Source of the DNA: Tumebacillus amylolyticus
Lineage (GTDB): Bacteria > Bacillota > Bacilli > Tumebacillales > Tumebacillaceae
Length of the DNA stretch: 64,000 bases
Reading direction: 5' to 3'
NCBI RefSeq assembly: GCF_016722965.1
Contig: NZ_JAEQNB010000006.1
Span: forward strand, 62,001 to 126,000
Shown here one piece after another: positions 39,600 to 48,221 of this stretch (position 1 is the first letter of the stretch; each line of letters starts with the position of its first letter). The notes beneath the pieces were generated by a model. The model had not been told where the DNA came from, searched no databases, and was given only the letters and a program-made list of their open reading frames with translations. The translations under genes and the position numbers were made by a program.

Positions 39600-40835
39600 T
39601 TGCAACAAACGCTATGGTCTCGGAATTTTCGCTTGTTGTTTGCTTCCAAGTTGTTGAAGGTCTTGGCAGACAACTTCACCTGGACGGCTCTGATCTGGCT
39701 GATGCTCGATCTCGGCGGAGGTGCCGTGTCTTCCTCCGTCCTCAATCTGGCGTCTCTGGTGCCGATGATGGTGCTCGGGCTCTTCGTCGGGCCGATGCTC
39801 ACGCGGGGGAAACTCACGCGTCGCATGTTTGAGTCGGATGCGCTGCGGGCATTGATCGTCCTCACCATACCGGTCTGCCATGCGCTCGGCATCTTGCCGA
39901 TCTGGCAGTTTTACGCCGTCGCTTTCATCCAATCGGTCTGCGGCTCCGTCTACAACCCGGCCTCCGTCGCGCTCTTGCCGCAAGTGGTCGGCAAAGACCT
40001 CCTGCAAAAAGCAAACGCCGTCATGGAATCCTCCAACCAAGTCAGCCGCCTCGTCTCCCTCGCCGGAGCGGGCGCGATGATCACCTGGTTCTCCGCTTCC
40101 ACGACGCTCGCCATCACCGTCGGGCTGTTCCTGCTCTCCGCGTTGCTCGTGCTGGCGATCCGACTGCCCGACGAGCAGACCGTAGAAGTAAAAAAACGCG
40201 AAAAAACCCCGTACTGGACCCAAATCCGCGAGGGCTTTCAAATCTTCAGACGCTATCGAATTTTGCTCGTCCTCAATGTCTACTGCATCTTCCTCAACGC
40301 GGGCTATCAACCTTACGAAGCTCTCTTGCCCGCCTATGTACACGATTCCTTACATCTTACTGCTTTCCAGCTGACGATGCTTCGCTCCGGCAGCATGGTC
40401 GGCGCATTCCTCGTCGGAGTCTTGCTGGCCCGCGTCACCATCAAGCGCAACGGGTTGATGTTCGCGATGGCGGGCGTTCTGCAGGGGGTTATGTTGATGA
40501 CAGTCGGGCACTTCACCGGGCTGTCTACCATTCTCATCGCGAGTTTCGTGATCGGAGCATGTATGACGGCGATCAACGTCCCCGAGATGGTCATCATCCA
40601 ATCGGTGGTGCCGTCCCACCAGCAAGCGACCGTTTTTAGCGTCGGCACCAGCATTTCCACGATGTTCATGCCGCTCGCCGGAGCTCTGGTCGCCGTCCTC
40701 TCCCACACGTATGACATCGGGACCCTCATCCTCTGCGGAGGTGCGTTGATGACCGTTGCCGGAGTTGTAACGATCTTCTTCATGCCACGAGATGCAGAAC
40801 ATGTGGAACAAAAAGGTGAAACAACCGCCGCCTAA
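39600..40835 (+). CDS. MFS transporter, probable drug efflux type
   Basis: A 411-aa major facilitator with about 12 helices. The N-terminal half has GLFVGPMLTRGKLTRRMF, a loop 2-3 motif-A-like stretch; it lacks a clear motif C. It is close to the MFS exporters found beside ArsR-like regulators. The start could be GTG 39591 or TTG 39600; AAGGGGA lies 9 bases before 39600, which is preferred. The preceding regulator gene is co-transcribed. Substrate unknown. Confidence 0.85.
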   Translation: MQQTLWSRNFRLLFASKLLKVLADNFTWTALIWLMLDLGGGAVSSSVLNLASLVPMMVLGLFVGPMLTRGKLTRRMFESDALRALIVLTIPVCHALGILPIWQFYAVAFIQSVCGSVYNPASVALLPQVVGKDLLQKANAVMESSNQVSRLVSLAGAGAMITWFSASTTLAITVGLFLLSALLVLAIRLPDEQTVEVKKREKTPYWTQIREGFQIFRRYRILLVLNVYCIFLNAGYQPYEALLPAYVHDSLHLTAFQLTMLRSGSMVGAFLVGVLLARVTIKRNGLMFAMAGVLQGVMLMTVGHFTGLSTILIASFVIGACMTAINVPEMVIIQSVVPSHQQATVFSVGTSISTMFMPLAGALVAVLSHTYDIGTLILCGGALMTVAGVVTIFFMPRDAEHVEQKGETTAA

Positions 40836-40848
40836 GCTCGACAAGAAA

Positions 40849-40882
40849 AAATCCGCCCGTGACGGCGGATTTTTTTTTTCAT
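40849..40882. terminator. bidirectional terminator
   Basis: The stem AAATCCGCC/GGCGGATTT with T9, between the MFS gene and the converging methyltransferase gene. Confidence 0.85.
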
Positions 40883-41487
40883 TCTCCGTCTTCCTCTTCC
40901 TCCACTTGCTCCTCCAACTTGCAGGTGAAGTGGTCCCCAGACCCGATCGGCACCGTTACAGAGGTGGCGTCGTCGAGGAGGTCCACAGTGAATTTGTAGG
41001 CTTCGATGCCCATGTAGCCCTTGTGAGAGAGCATGTTGTCGGCGACGACCAAGCCGCCGGGACGGACTTTCGGCCAAAGCGAGGCGAGGTAAAAGGCGTA
41101 CTCATCCTTCATCCCGTCGAGGAACACGAAATCCCACGGGCCTTCGAGTTCTTCGATTTTTTCCAACGCGTTGCCTTCCATCAATTCGATGTGCTCCGCC
41201 AAACCCGCTTTGGCAAAAACGTCGCGGGCCAGCTTGATTTTGAACTCGCTCATTTCACACGTCGTGACCTTGCCGCCGTTCGCCCGCGCCGCTTCGGCGA
41301 GAAACAGCGTGGAGTAGCCGCTCGACGTGCCGATTTCCAAGATGCGAGTGGCCCCGCTGTGGCGCAAGAGCACGTTGAACAGCATGCCCGTTTCAAATGA
41401 AATGCGCCACAGACCTTCTTCCAAATCCGGTTGGTTCTCCAGGTCTTCCAATTCTTTGAGCGTTTGCAAGATGCGCTCGTCTCTCAT
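40879..41487 (-). CDS. class I SAM-dependent O-methyltransferase
   Basis: A 202-aa member of the caffeoyl-CoA/catechol O-methyltransferase-like family. Seen: the SAM-binding ILEIGTSSGYSTLFLA (motif I), TTCEMSEFKIKLAR and WDFVFLDGMKDEY (metal-binding Asp region), and GGLVVADNMLSHKG. Its start overlaps the stop of the upstream Rieske oxygenase gene by 4 bases, so both are one operon. The pair may hydroxylate and then methylate, or demethylate and methylate, an aromatic compound. Substrate unknown. Confidence 0.87.
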   Translation of the reverse strand: MRDERILQTLKELEDLENQPDLEEGLWRISFETGMLFNVLLRHSGATRILEIGTSSGYSTLFLAEAARANGGKVTTCEMSEFKIKLARDVFAKAGLAEHIELMEGNALEKIEELEGPWDFVFLDGMKDEYAFYLASLWPKVRPGGLVVADNMLSHKGYMGIEAYKFTVDLLDDATSVTVPIGSGDHFTCKLEEQVEEEEDGE

Positions 41488-42470
41488 TCTTTGGCCTCCT
41501 GTGACTCCTCGTGGAGCGCTTTTTTCAGCATCATTCGGTAGCGGACTTGCTGGGCGTCCGAGCGGACATGAAGTTCGGAGGAGATGTCCGGCGGGATGAT
41601 CTTGGGTCGAAGCCCTTCGATGACCGGACGGTCTTCGTCGAGCACGGTGACGTTATGCTCGTAATGCACGTCGTCGATCAGTTCGACGTCTTGCAGGAAA
41701 TTACGGAGCGAGATGCCGTAGATGATCGTTTCATCGGTGCCCGATTCACGAGTGGGCGTGAGGGCGAGGTAGGTGGCCATCTGGTTTTCCTGTGCCATGT
41801 TCGTACGCAAGATGATTTGGTTGGGGAAGTAGAGTGTAATTGTGGAAGCTTCGCGGTGGTCTTCCACATTCAGCGGAGTTTGGAGCAGGGGGTGGAAGGG
41901 TTTGGCGATGACGCAGATTTCGTCGTCTGTCGCGGTGAAGTCGGGGCCCTCCACTCGCGGATCGACGTCGCCCGTCGTAATCGGGTGGACGAAGGGCAAG
42001 TGGGAGACGTCGAGGATGCTTTCGACGACGCGGGAGAGGTGCGCTTCCCAACGGGCCGTAAAAGGGACGGCACGCCACGTGGAATCTGTGAGTTCGACGG
42101 GGAGTTTGAGTGGAGGTACAGGGCTGGCGTCACCGAGATAGACCCAGATGTGGCCGGCGGCTTCTTGGAGAGGGTAGCTGCGGACATGGGCCCCGCGTGG
42201 AATGCGAGATTCGGGGCCGTTCGAAGGAATGTACGTGCATTGACCGTCGCCGTCGTACTGCCATCCGTGAAACGGGCAGGCGAGGCAGTCGCCCGAGACT
42301 TTTCCATCCGATAAGCGGGCTCCGCGGTGGGGGCATTGGTCTTGGAGCGCGTGGGCGGTGCCTGTTCTGTCGCGGTAGAGCACCAATTCCTGCTCCCAGA
42401 TCGTGCAAGAGAGAGGTTCATCCTCCGTCAACTCCTCGCAAGTCGCGGCGATGTACCAAACATTTTTCAT
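41484..42470 (-). CDS. Rieske non-haem iron oxygenase, aromatic type
   Basis: A 328-aa oxygenase. The N-terminal Rieske centre is seen as Cys46-x-His48 ... Cys65-x2-His68 (QCPHRGA and CPFHGW). The C-terminal part has the mononuclear iron motif around Asp154, His157 and His162 (ESILDVSHLPFVH). Such proteins include vanillate O-demethylase and related dioxygenases, which need a separate reductase; none is in the window. A SAM methyltransferase gene is coupled to it. The ATG is preceded by GAGGTG. Chemistry can only be given as aromatic oxygenation or demethylation. Confidence 0.88.
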   Translation of the reverse strand: MKNVWYIAATCEELTEDEPLSCTIWEQELVLYRDRTGTAHALQDQCPHRGARLSDGKVSGDCLACPFHGWQYDGDGQCTYIPSNGPESRIPRGAHVRSYPLQEAAGHIWVYLGDASPVPPLKLPVELTDSTWRAVPFTARWEAHLSRVVESILDVSHLPFVHPITTGDVDPRVEGPDFTATDDEICVIAKPFHPLLQTPLNVEDHREASTITLYFPNQIILRTNMAQENQMATYLALTPTRESGTDETIIYGISLRNFLQDVELIDDVHYEHNVTVLDEDRPVIEGLRPKIIPPDISSELHVRSDAQQVRYRMMLKKALHEESQEAKE

Positions 42471-42557
42471 GAAATCACCTCGAATTCTGTGCGATGTGAC
42501 AATGCAGAGTATGCAGAGGGGACTTTTTTTGCGTATGGAGGGGGTTGGATGACTGCA

Positions 42558-42595
42558 AAAAAAAGACCCCCTCCTACGAGCCGGGGTCTTTTTTG
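42558..42595. terminator. terminator
   Basis: The stem AAAGACCCC/GGGGTCTTT in A/T tracts, downstream of the MerR-like HTH gene. Confidence 0.8.
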
Positions 42596-43044
42596 GCGAT
42601 GAGGTAGTCTAGAAGTCGGTTCCGAAATTCGGATTCGTTTTTGAGTTTCGCCGTTCTCATGAGCTTGAGTTTGTCGTCATCCGTTAGTTGCGCGGCAAAC
42701 AGGTCCCATAGTTCATCGAGGGGACGTGACTTTTTTTCCTTTTTGGGACTGCTTTTGGTGTCGGGGGTAGTCTTGGGCGTCGCTTTGAATGCAGAAAAAA
42801 TGTCCTCGGGCAGTTTCAGCGAGGATTGGAGTCGCCCGGCAACAATTTTTGCGGCGTCGGTTCGATTGACTCCTTGCAGGAGGAGCCAGCGCATCTGACA
42901 AATTTCCTTGGCAACGTCTTCGTAGATGATCAGGCCTTTGACATCCTTCGGTATATAGAGATCCTCTTTGCTTAGCAGTTCGATGTATTGGCGAATCGTC
43001 GGTTTTCCAATCCCGAGCAATTCGGCGAGATCTTTCAGCTCCAT
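42574..43044 (-). CDS. MerR-like HTH protein
   Basis: A 156-aa protein. The N-terminus is a winged/MerR-like helix-turn-helix (MELKDLAELLGIGKPTIRQYIELL) followed by a basic Ser/Thr/Pro/Lys-rich linker (about 95-115) and a C-terminal helical block WDLFAAQLTDDDKLKLMRTAKLKNESEF. No metal-binding Cys are seen. It may be a DNA-binding regulator or a phage-derived protein. GGAAGGTG precedes the ATG at 43044. Its target is not evident; the neighbouring oxygenase operon is one possibility. Confidence 0.8.
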   Translation of the reverse strand: MELKDLAELLGIGKPTIRQYIELLSKEDLYIPKDVKGLIIYEDVAKEICQMRWLLLQGVNRTDAAKIVAGRLQSSLKLPEDIFSAFKATPKTTPDTKSSPKKEKKSRPLDELWDLFAAQLTDDDKLKLMRTAKLKNESEFRNRLLDYLIAKKDPGS

Positions 43045-43253
43045 GGTAGCACCTTCCAAGCGAGAATGCAGAACGTTTGTTCTTACATTGTATAATGAAA
43101 TGTCGGGTGGGATCAAGGGATTTATCTTCTCGTACAATTCGCTATACTGGTACTCTCTATTTATTGGTAGAATTGAGAGATCGCCATGACACTTTCCTTT
43201 CGTCATGCAAGTGTGGACGACGCGTAAAACTTTGAAAGCATAGGAGGCACACC

Positions 43254-43715
43254 ATGACCATCAAACTCAACCAACCGACCGCCTTGCGCCTTGAACAAAT
43301 CCGCGCCAAGGGCTTCTCCGACGAGGACATCTTGGCGAAACTCAAAGCCGAGGACCTCACCGCTTTTCAAAACGCCCTCGGCGAGGACGTTGATTTCACC
43401 TCGATCCTCGACTTCTTGCGCGCCAACCCCGATGACTTTGAAAAAGCGCTCACCGATGGCTACGAGCTCACGTTCATCTCGATCTTCGGCATCAAAAACC
43501 TGCTCGCCGCCCGCTACAACCTCGTCGCAGGCCGTGACTATCCGGACTCTGACGAATCTCTCGAAGACATCTTGTTAACCTTAGACGGGGTGGCTTGGCT
43601 CAAATCCACGCTCTCCAAGAACTTCCGCGTCCTCGATCTGGAAAAAAGCGCCGAACCCGGCTTCGCGTTCGTCGCCGTCAAACACGCGACGCAAATCAAC
43701 GGAGGTGTCCTCTAA
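43254..43715 (+). CDS. hypothetical protein
   Basis: A 153-aa soluble acidic protein with helices at the N-terminus (TALRLEQIRAKGFSDEDILAKLKAEDLTAFQNALGEDVD) and a mixed second half. No signal peptide, no known motif. Its stop is one base before the ATG of the aldo/keto reductase, so they share an operon. GGAGG precedes its ATG. Confidence 0.8.
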   Translation: MTIKLNQPTALRLEQIRAKGFSDEDILAKLKAEDLTAFQNALGEDVDFTSILDFLRANPDDFEKALTDGYELTFISIFGIKNLLAARYNLVAGRDYPDSDESLEDILLTLDGVAWLKSTLSKNFRVLDLEKSAEPGFAFVAVKHATQINGGVL

Positions 43716-43716
43716 C

Positions 43717-44679
43717 ATGACCGATATGAAGTACCGCAACCTCGGCCGCTCCGGCCTCAAAGTCAGTGCCATCTCGCTGGGCTCTTGGCTGACCTACGGC
43801 GGCTCTGTCGAAGACCAAACCGCCATCGACTGCATCGACCGCGCGTATTCACTTGGCATCAACTTTTTTGACACCGCGAACGTCTACCGCCGCGGCGAAG
43901 CGGAAAAAGTCGTGGGCAAAGCCCTCGCCAAGTACCCGCGCGATTCCTTCGTCCTCGCCACCAAAGGCTTCGGCCAGATGGGGGAGGGACCGAACGATCG
44001 CGGTCTGTCCCGCAAGCACATCTTCGAGCAAGTCCATGCCTCGCTCAAACGCCTGAACGTCGACTACATCGACCTCTGGCAGTGCCACCGCTACGACCCG
44101 GAAACTCCGCTGGACGAAACGCTGCGTGCGATCGACGACCTCGTCACACAGGGCAAGATCCTCTACGCGGGCGTCTCCGAATGGACGGCGGTGCAGATTC
44201 AAGACGCGCTGCACCTCGCAGACAAGTACCTGCTCGACCGCATCGTCTCCAACCAACCGGTCTACAACATGCTCAACCGCTACATTGAAAAGGACATCCT
44301 CCCGCTCTGCGAACGCGAGGGGATCGGCCAAGTGGTGTTCTCCCCGCTGGCCCAAGGCGTCCTGACCGGCAAATACAAGCACGGCCAAGCTCTCCCGCAG
44401 GGCTCTCGTGCGACCGACCCGTCGACTTCGCAATTTGTGGAGCGCTTCCTGACCGAGTCGAACCTGAACAAAGTCGAAAAGCTCACCGCCGTTGCGTCCC
44501 GCCACGACTGCTCGATTGCCCAACTCGCGCTGGCATGGATTCTGCGCCAACCGAACGTCTCGTCCGCGATCATCGGCGCTTCCCGCCCGGATCAGATCAA
44601 CGACAATGTAGGCGCTCTGCGCGTCAATCTGTCGGACGCCGACCTGACCGAGATCGAAAGCATCCTGTCTGCGGAATAA
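43717..44679 (+). CDS. aldo/keto reductase
   Basis: A 320-aa NADPH-dependent oxidoreductase of the voltage-gated-potassium-channel-beta-like AKR group. Seen: GRSGLKVSAISLGSWLTYGG, the catalytic Asp-Tyr-Lys-His arrangement (FFDTANVYRRGEAEKVVGKAL, ATKGFGQM, DYIDLWQCHRYDPETPLDE) and the NADPH-binding SPLAQGVLTGKY and GASRPDQINDNVGAL. The substrate is unknown. The start is ATG 43717 behind GGAGGTG (9 bases). A strong terminator follows. Confidence 0.9.
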   Translation: MTDMKYRNLGRSGLKVSAISLGSWLTYGGSVEDQTAIDCIDRAYSLGINFFDTANVYRRGEAEKVVGKALAKYPRDSFVLATKGFGQMGEGPNDRGLSRKHIFEQVHASLKRLNVDYIDLWQCHRYDPETPLDETLRAIDDLVTQGKILYAGVSEWTAVQIQDALHLADKYLLDRIVSNQPVYNMLNRYIEKDILPLCEREGIGQVVFSPLAQGVLTGKYKHGQALPQGSRATDPSTSQFVERFLTESNLNKVEKLTAVASRHDCSIAQLALAWILRQPNVSSAIIGASRPDQINDNVGALRVNLSDADLTEIESILSAE

Positions 44680-44681
44680 GC

Positions 44682-44727
44682 AAAAAACTCCCCCGTTTCG
44701 GCGCAGACCGACGGGGGAGTTTTTTTA
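44682..44727 (+). terminator. terminator
   Basis: The stem AAAACTCCCCCGT with its complement and seven T, after the reductase gene. Confidence 0.88.
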
Positions 44728-44740
44728 TGACAAGAGACTT

Positions 44741-44749
44741 TGTTATAAT
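44741..44749 (+). promoter_or_regulatory. extended -10 promoter
   Basis: TGTTATAAT at 44741-44749 is a TGn-TATAAT extended -10, about 35 bases before the pyrophosphohydrolase start; no clear -35. Confidence 0.5.
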
Positions 44750-44783
44750 GAAGAATAGCAACTCGATCCACAGGAGGCTGTTC

Positions 44784-45125
44784 ATGGAAAACCTAACCCT
44801 CAAAGGCATGCAAAAAGACGTTGACGACTACATCTCGCAGTTCAAGGAAGGGTACTTCCAGCCGCTGACCCTCATCGCGCGGCTGACGGAGGAACTGGGC
44901 GAACTGTCGCGGGAAGTTAACCATACATACGGAGAGAAGCCGAAGAAAAAGGACGAAGCCGAAGGTTCCATCGCCCTCGAACTCGGCGACCTGATGTTCG
45001 TGATCACCTGCATGGCCAATTCGCTGGGCATCGACCTCGAAGAAGCTCACAAAGCGGTCATGCACAAATTCAACACCCGCGACGCCAATCGCTGGACCCG
45101 CATCGAAGAGACGGACAACAACTAG
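44784..45125 (+). CDS. ypjD: MazG-like nucleotide pyrophosphohydrolase (YpjD)
   Basis: A 113-aa helical protein that hydrolyses non-canonical nucleoside triphosphates to monophosphates. Seen: LIARLTEELGELSREVNH with the metal-binding Glu set, and ALELGDLMFVITCMANSLGIDLEEA with the partner Glu/Asp. Its place directly before dapB and mgsA agrees with B. subtilis ypjD. GGAGG precedes the ATG at 44784, behind an extended -10. Confidence 0.9.
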   Translation: MENLTLKGMQKDVDDYISQFKEGYFQPLTLIARLTEELGELSREVNHTYGEKPKKKDEAEGSIALELGDLMFVITCMANSLGIDLEEAHKAVMHKFNTRDANRWTRIEETDNN

Positions 45126-45162
45126 ACGACACACAGACACAACAGGGGAGATGAACTACATC

Positions 45163-45969
45163 ATGGCAGATACCAAAATTCGCGTCGTCATCGTCGGCGC
45201 CAAGGGACGCATGGGACGTGAAACCGTCAAAGCGGTTCTCCACGATCCGGAACTCGAACTGGTCGGCTGCGTCGACCGCACTCTCAACGACGTCGCCGTC
45301 TCCGCGATTCTCGGACACGAAGCAAACGGCGTGAAATTCAGCAACGACCTGCTCAAGACCCTCATCGATTCCAAAGCGGACGTCATGGTCGACTTCACCA
45401 CGCCGACCACGATGAAAGCGAACATCGACAAAGCGATCGAACTCGGCATTCGCCCCGTCGTCGGCACCACCGGCATGACCCCCGAAGAGATCGCGAACTG
45501 GGACCAACTCTGCAAAGACCGCGGCATCGGCGGCCTGATTGCTCCGAACTTCGCCATCGGCGCGATTCTGATGATGCGTTTCGCCCAACAAGCGTCCCGC
45601 TACCTCCCGCACGTCGAAATCATCGAGATGCACCACGACCAAAAACTGGACGCGCCGTCCGGCACCGCGATCAAAACGCTCGAACTGATCAATCAAGAAC
45701 GTCAAGCCGTGCAACAAGGCAACCCAGACGAACACGAAACCATCGCGGGCTCTCGCGGCGGCGAATACGAAGGCATGCGCGTCCACTCCGTTCGCTTGCC
45801 GGGCTATGTCGCGCACCAACAAGTCATCTTCGGCGGGTTGGGGCAGACGCTGACGATTCGCCACGACTCCATCAACCGCGAGTCGTTCATGCCGGGCGTC
45901 GTCATGTCTTGCAAACAAGTCATGAAGTACGAGGGCCTCATCTACGGATTGGAAAACCTGCTGGACTAA
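45163..45969 (+). CDS. dapB: 4-hydroxy-tetrahydrodipicolinate reductase
   Basis: 268 aa, the family length. It makes tetrahydrodipicolinate for lysine, cell wall and dipicolinic acid synthesis. Seen: NAD(P)-binding VIVGAKGRMGRE, GTTGMTPEEI and the catalytic EMHHDQKLDAPSGTA. ATG 45163 is preferred over ATG 45151, which touches the GGGGAG site; spacing from it is about 13. It is next to ypjD and mgsA, the arrangement of Bacillus. Confidence 0.95.
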   Translation: MADTKIRVVIVGAKGRMGRETVKAVLHDPELELVGCVDRTLNDVAVSAILGHEANGVKFSNDLLKTLIDSKADVMVDFTTPTTMKANIDKAIELGIRPVVGTTGMTPEEIANWDQLCKDRGIGGLIAPNFAIGAILMMRFAQQASRYLPHVEIIEMHHDQKLDAPSGTAIKTLELINQERQAVQQGNPDEHETIAGSRGGEYEGMRVHSVRLPGYVAHQQVIFGGLGQTLTIRHDSINRESFMPGVVMSCKQVMKYEGLIYGLENLLD

Positions 45970-46005
45970 CCTCTGTCTAAATAGAAGAAAAAGGGGAGCG
46001 CATGT

Positions 46006-46407
46006 ATGAACATCGCCTTGATCGCACATGATCGCAAGAAAGAAACGATGGTCAATTTCGCGGTTGCCTACCAACATATCTTTGCAAAAGCCGCGCTGTA
46101 CGCCACCGGCACCACGGGCCTGCGCATCCACGAAGCGACCGGACTCACCGTCCATCGGTTTTTGTCCGGCCCGCTCGGCGGCGACCAGCAGATTGGCGCG
46201 ATGATTGCGGAGAATGCCATGGACTTGGTGATTTTTTTCCGAGACCCGCTGGCGGCACAACCGCATGAGCCGGACATCCTCGCGCTTTTGCGTTTGTGCG
46301 ATGTGCACAACATCCCGGTTGCGACCAACATGGCGACGGCAGAAGTGTTGCTTCGTTCGCTGGAAGCAGGCGGCCTGCAATGGCGTGAAGCTTTGAAAAA
46401 CGACTGA
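46006..46407 (+). CDS. mgsA: methylglyoxal synthase
   Basis: 133 aa. It turns dihydroxyacetone phosphate into methylglyoxal, a bypass of lower glycolysis when phosphate is short. Seen: [34 protein letters not shown] and [14 protein letters not shown] with the catalytic Asp and His. Follows dapB as in Bacillus. In B. subtilis bshB1, bshA and cca come next; here cca follows directly. Confidence 0.95.
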   Translation: MNIALIAHDRKKETMVNFAVAYQHIFAKAALYATGTTGLRIHEATGLTVHRFLSGPLGGDQQIGAMIAENAMDLVIFFRDPLAAQPHEPDILALLRLCDVHNIPVATNMATAEVLLRSLEAGGLQWREALKND

Positions 46408-46435
46408 CATCTCTCAAGACCGAGGAGGCAGGAGC

Positions 46436-47674
46436 GTGGATTCATTCGAACGGGAAGCCTGGAAAGTGGTGGAGACGTTGGAGAGTGCCGGGTACGAAGC
46501 GTACTTGGTTGGCGGTTGCGTGCGCGACCGGCATCTTCAACGACCTGTCTATGACTACGACATCACGACGTCAGCGCTCCCGGACGAAGTGATCGCCCTG
46601 TTTCCGCAGACGGTTCCGACGGGGATCAAGCACGGTACGGTGACGGTGTTGATGGGCGAAGGCCAGTACGAAGTCACCACCTTTCGCACAGACGGCGAGT
46701 ACGAAGACGGACGGCGGCCGGCCAGCGTCATTTTTGTCCGTTCGCTCACGGAGGACTTGGCTCGTCGTGATTTCACGATCAACGCGATGGCGCTCTCTCG
46801 CGACGGCCGCCTGCACGACCCGTTCAGCGGATTGCGAGATTTGCAGGACGGCGTCATCTGCGCTGTCGGCGATCCTCTCAAGCGGTTTGAGGAAGACGCG
46901 CTTCGCATCTTGCGCGGGATTCGGTTCGCGACCCAACTGAAATTCACCATCGAGGAAAAAACGTTCTCCGCGATCCTCTACGAAGCTCAAGAACTCGGCA
47001 AAATCGCCCGCGAACGCGTCCGCGAAGAATGGCACAAGATGCTCCTCAGCACCCCAAGCGTCGCCCTCGACCTCTTGCGTCGAACGGAGACGTTGCGCTA
47101 CGTTATCTCGCGTCCGCCGAGTTTCGATCTGCAAGTCAACGACCCGTGGGGACGCGGCGTCGATCCGTGGCAACTGGCAGGGGAGTGGGCCGACCAAGCT
47201 CCGGCCGACCTGCCGTTGCGCTATGGAATTGTGTTGACGGCCTTGTGTTTGGAGGAAGCCCGCATCGACAAAGTCCTGAGCGATCTCAAACTCTCAGGCG
47301 CTTTGAAATCGGACATTCGCAGAACGTTGCGCGTTGTAAAACTGGGCAACCCTGCGGACTGGCGCGACACGTTTTGGCGGCAGACGTTCTACCAACACGG
47401 GCAAGACGCCGTCCGACGAGCTTGTCTGCTCTACGCGATCCTCCACGACCCCGAGCATCGCGCCGAGTGGGAGACCGAAGTCGCAACCCGTGCCGCCCGC
47501 CAACCGATCTGGTCCCTCCAAGACCTCGCCGTCAACGGACAAGACCTCCTCGCCGCCGGCATCCCCGAAGGCCCGGAGATCGGCCGCGTCAACCAACGCC
47601 TCGTCCAATGGGTGCTTCAAAATCCAGAAGCCAACACCCGCGAGGACCTGTTGCAAAAAGTACAAGAGCTGTGA
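46436..47674 (+). CDS. cca: CCA tRNA nucleotidyltransferase
   Basis: A 412-aa class II enzyme that builds and repairs the 3' CCA end of tRNAs. Seen: the nucleotidyltransferase motif LVGGCVRD, DYDITTSALPDEV with metal-binding Asp residues, RDFTINAMALS and the long helical tRNA-binding part. Its start is GTG 46436 behind GGAGGCAGGAG. It lies 28 bases after mgsA, so it is probably in the dapB-mgsA operon; bshB1/bshA, which lie here in B. subtilis, are absent. Confidence 0.95.
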   Translation: MDSFEREAWKVVETLESAGYEAYLVGGCVRDRHLQRPVYDYDITTSALPDEVIALFPQTVPTGIKHGTVTVLMGEGQYEVTTFRTDGEYEDGRRPASVIFVRSLTEDLARRDFTINAMALSRDGRLHDPFSGLRDLQDGVICAVGDPLKRFEEDALRILRGIRFATQLKFTIEEKTFSAILYEAQELGKIARERVREEWHKMLLSTPSVALDLLRRTETLRYVISRPPSFDLQVNDPWGRGVDPWQLAGEWADQAPADLPLRYGIVLTALCLEEARIDKVLSDLKLSGALKSDIRRTLRVVKLGNPADWRDTFWRQTFYQHGQDAVRRACLLYAILHDPEHRAEWETEVATRAARQPIWSLQDLAVNGQDLLAAGIPEGPEIGRVNQRLVQWVLQNPEANTREDLLQKVQEL

Positions 47675-47677
47675 AAA

Positions 47678-47712
47678 AAGAGACGGTGCCACGCACGGCG
47701 GCATCGTCTCTT
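47678..47712 (+). terminator. weak terminator after cca
   Basis: The stem AGAGACGgTGCC/GGCAtCGTCTCT after the cca stop, followed by TT-CTC rather than a good T-tract. Confidence 0.5.
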
Positions 47713-47767
47713 CTCGTTCGGTAGTTCGGTAGTTCGATAGTGTTCTGTAGGAGAGGAGTTTGACTTC

Positions 47768-48040
47768 ATGAACCGAAACAACAACAACCCGGTGTCCGTC
47801 ATCTTATTCGTTTTTTCCATCATGGCGTTTTTGATCCTCGTGCTGGCGGGAGGTCCGATCCCGTATTTCGGGAGAACGGCGGTGCTCGTGATGCTCGGTG
47901 CGCCCTTGATCGGCCTGATTCTGGCGTTTCGCGGGGAAAAGGGCCCGACGCGGTGGATCGCGCTGTTCGGGAACCTCATCGCCCTCGCGGCGTTTTCCTT
48001 GCTTCAGTTTATGACTACATTTCTGCCTGATCAGTTTTAG
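47768..48040 (+). CDS. small membrane protein
   Basis: A 90-aa protein with three hydrophobic helices (about 9-29, 34-52 and 60-80) and short polar ends (MNRNNNNP...). It has no known motif. GGAGAGGAG lies before the ATG. It stands between the cca and gltT-like genes; a small hairpin terminator follows. Confidence 0.75.
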   Translation: MNRNNNNPVSVILFVFSIMAFLILVLAGGPIPYFGRTAVLVMLGAPLIGLILAFRGEKGPTRWIALFGNLIALAAFSLLQFMTTFLPDQF

Positions 48041-48070
48041 ACCTGTGCCTTTCGGGGCAGAGGTCTTTTT
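48039..48070 (+). terminator. terminator
   Basis: The stem AGACCTgTGCC with one mismatch in its complement, and T5, overlapping the stop of the 90-aa gene. Confidence 0.65.
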
Positions 48071-48221
48071 ATTCCGACAAACAACAACTTTCTGAATGTA
48101 ATGTGATTTATAGTACACTATTGAAACTACTAATAGATTCATGTAGAATACATCTATGACACATCTGTGAAGAAAACGGTTTCTACGAACTCAATGTTCA
48201 CTTAGAAAGTGGTGAGAACAC

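Noticed and set aside
41511-42314. A 267-aa plus-strand frame opposite the Rieske oxygenase
   Set aside because: No ribosome binding site, and the opposite strand has all the Rieske and iron ligands.
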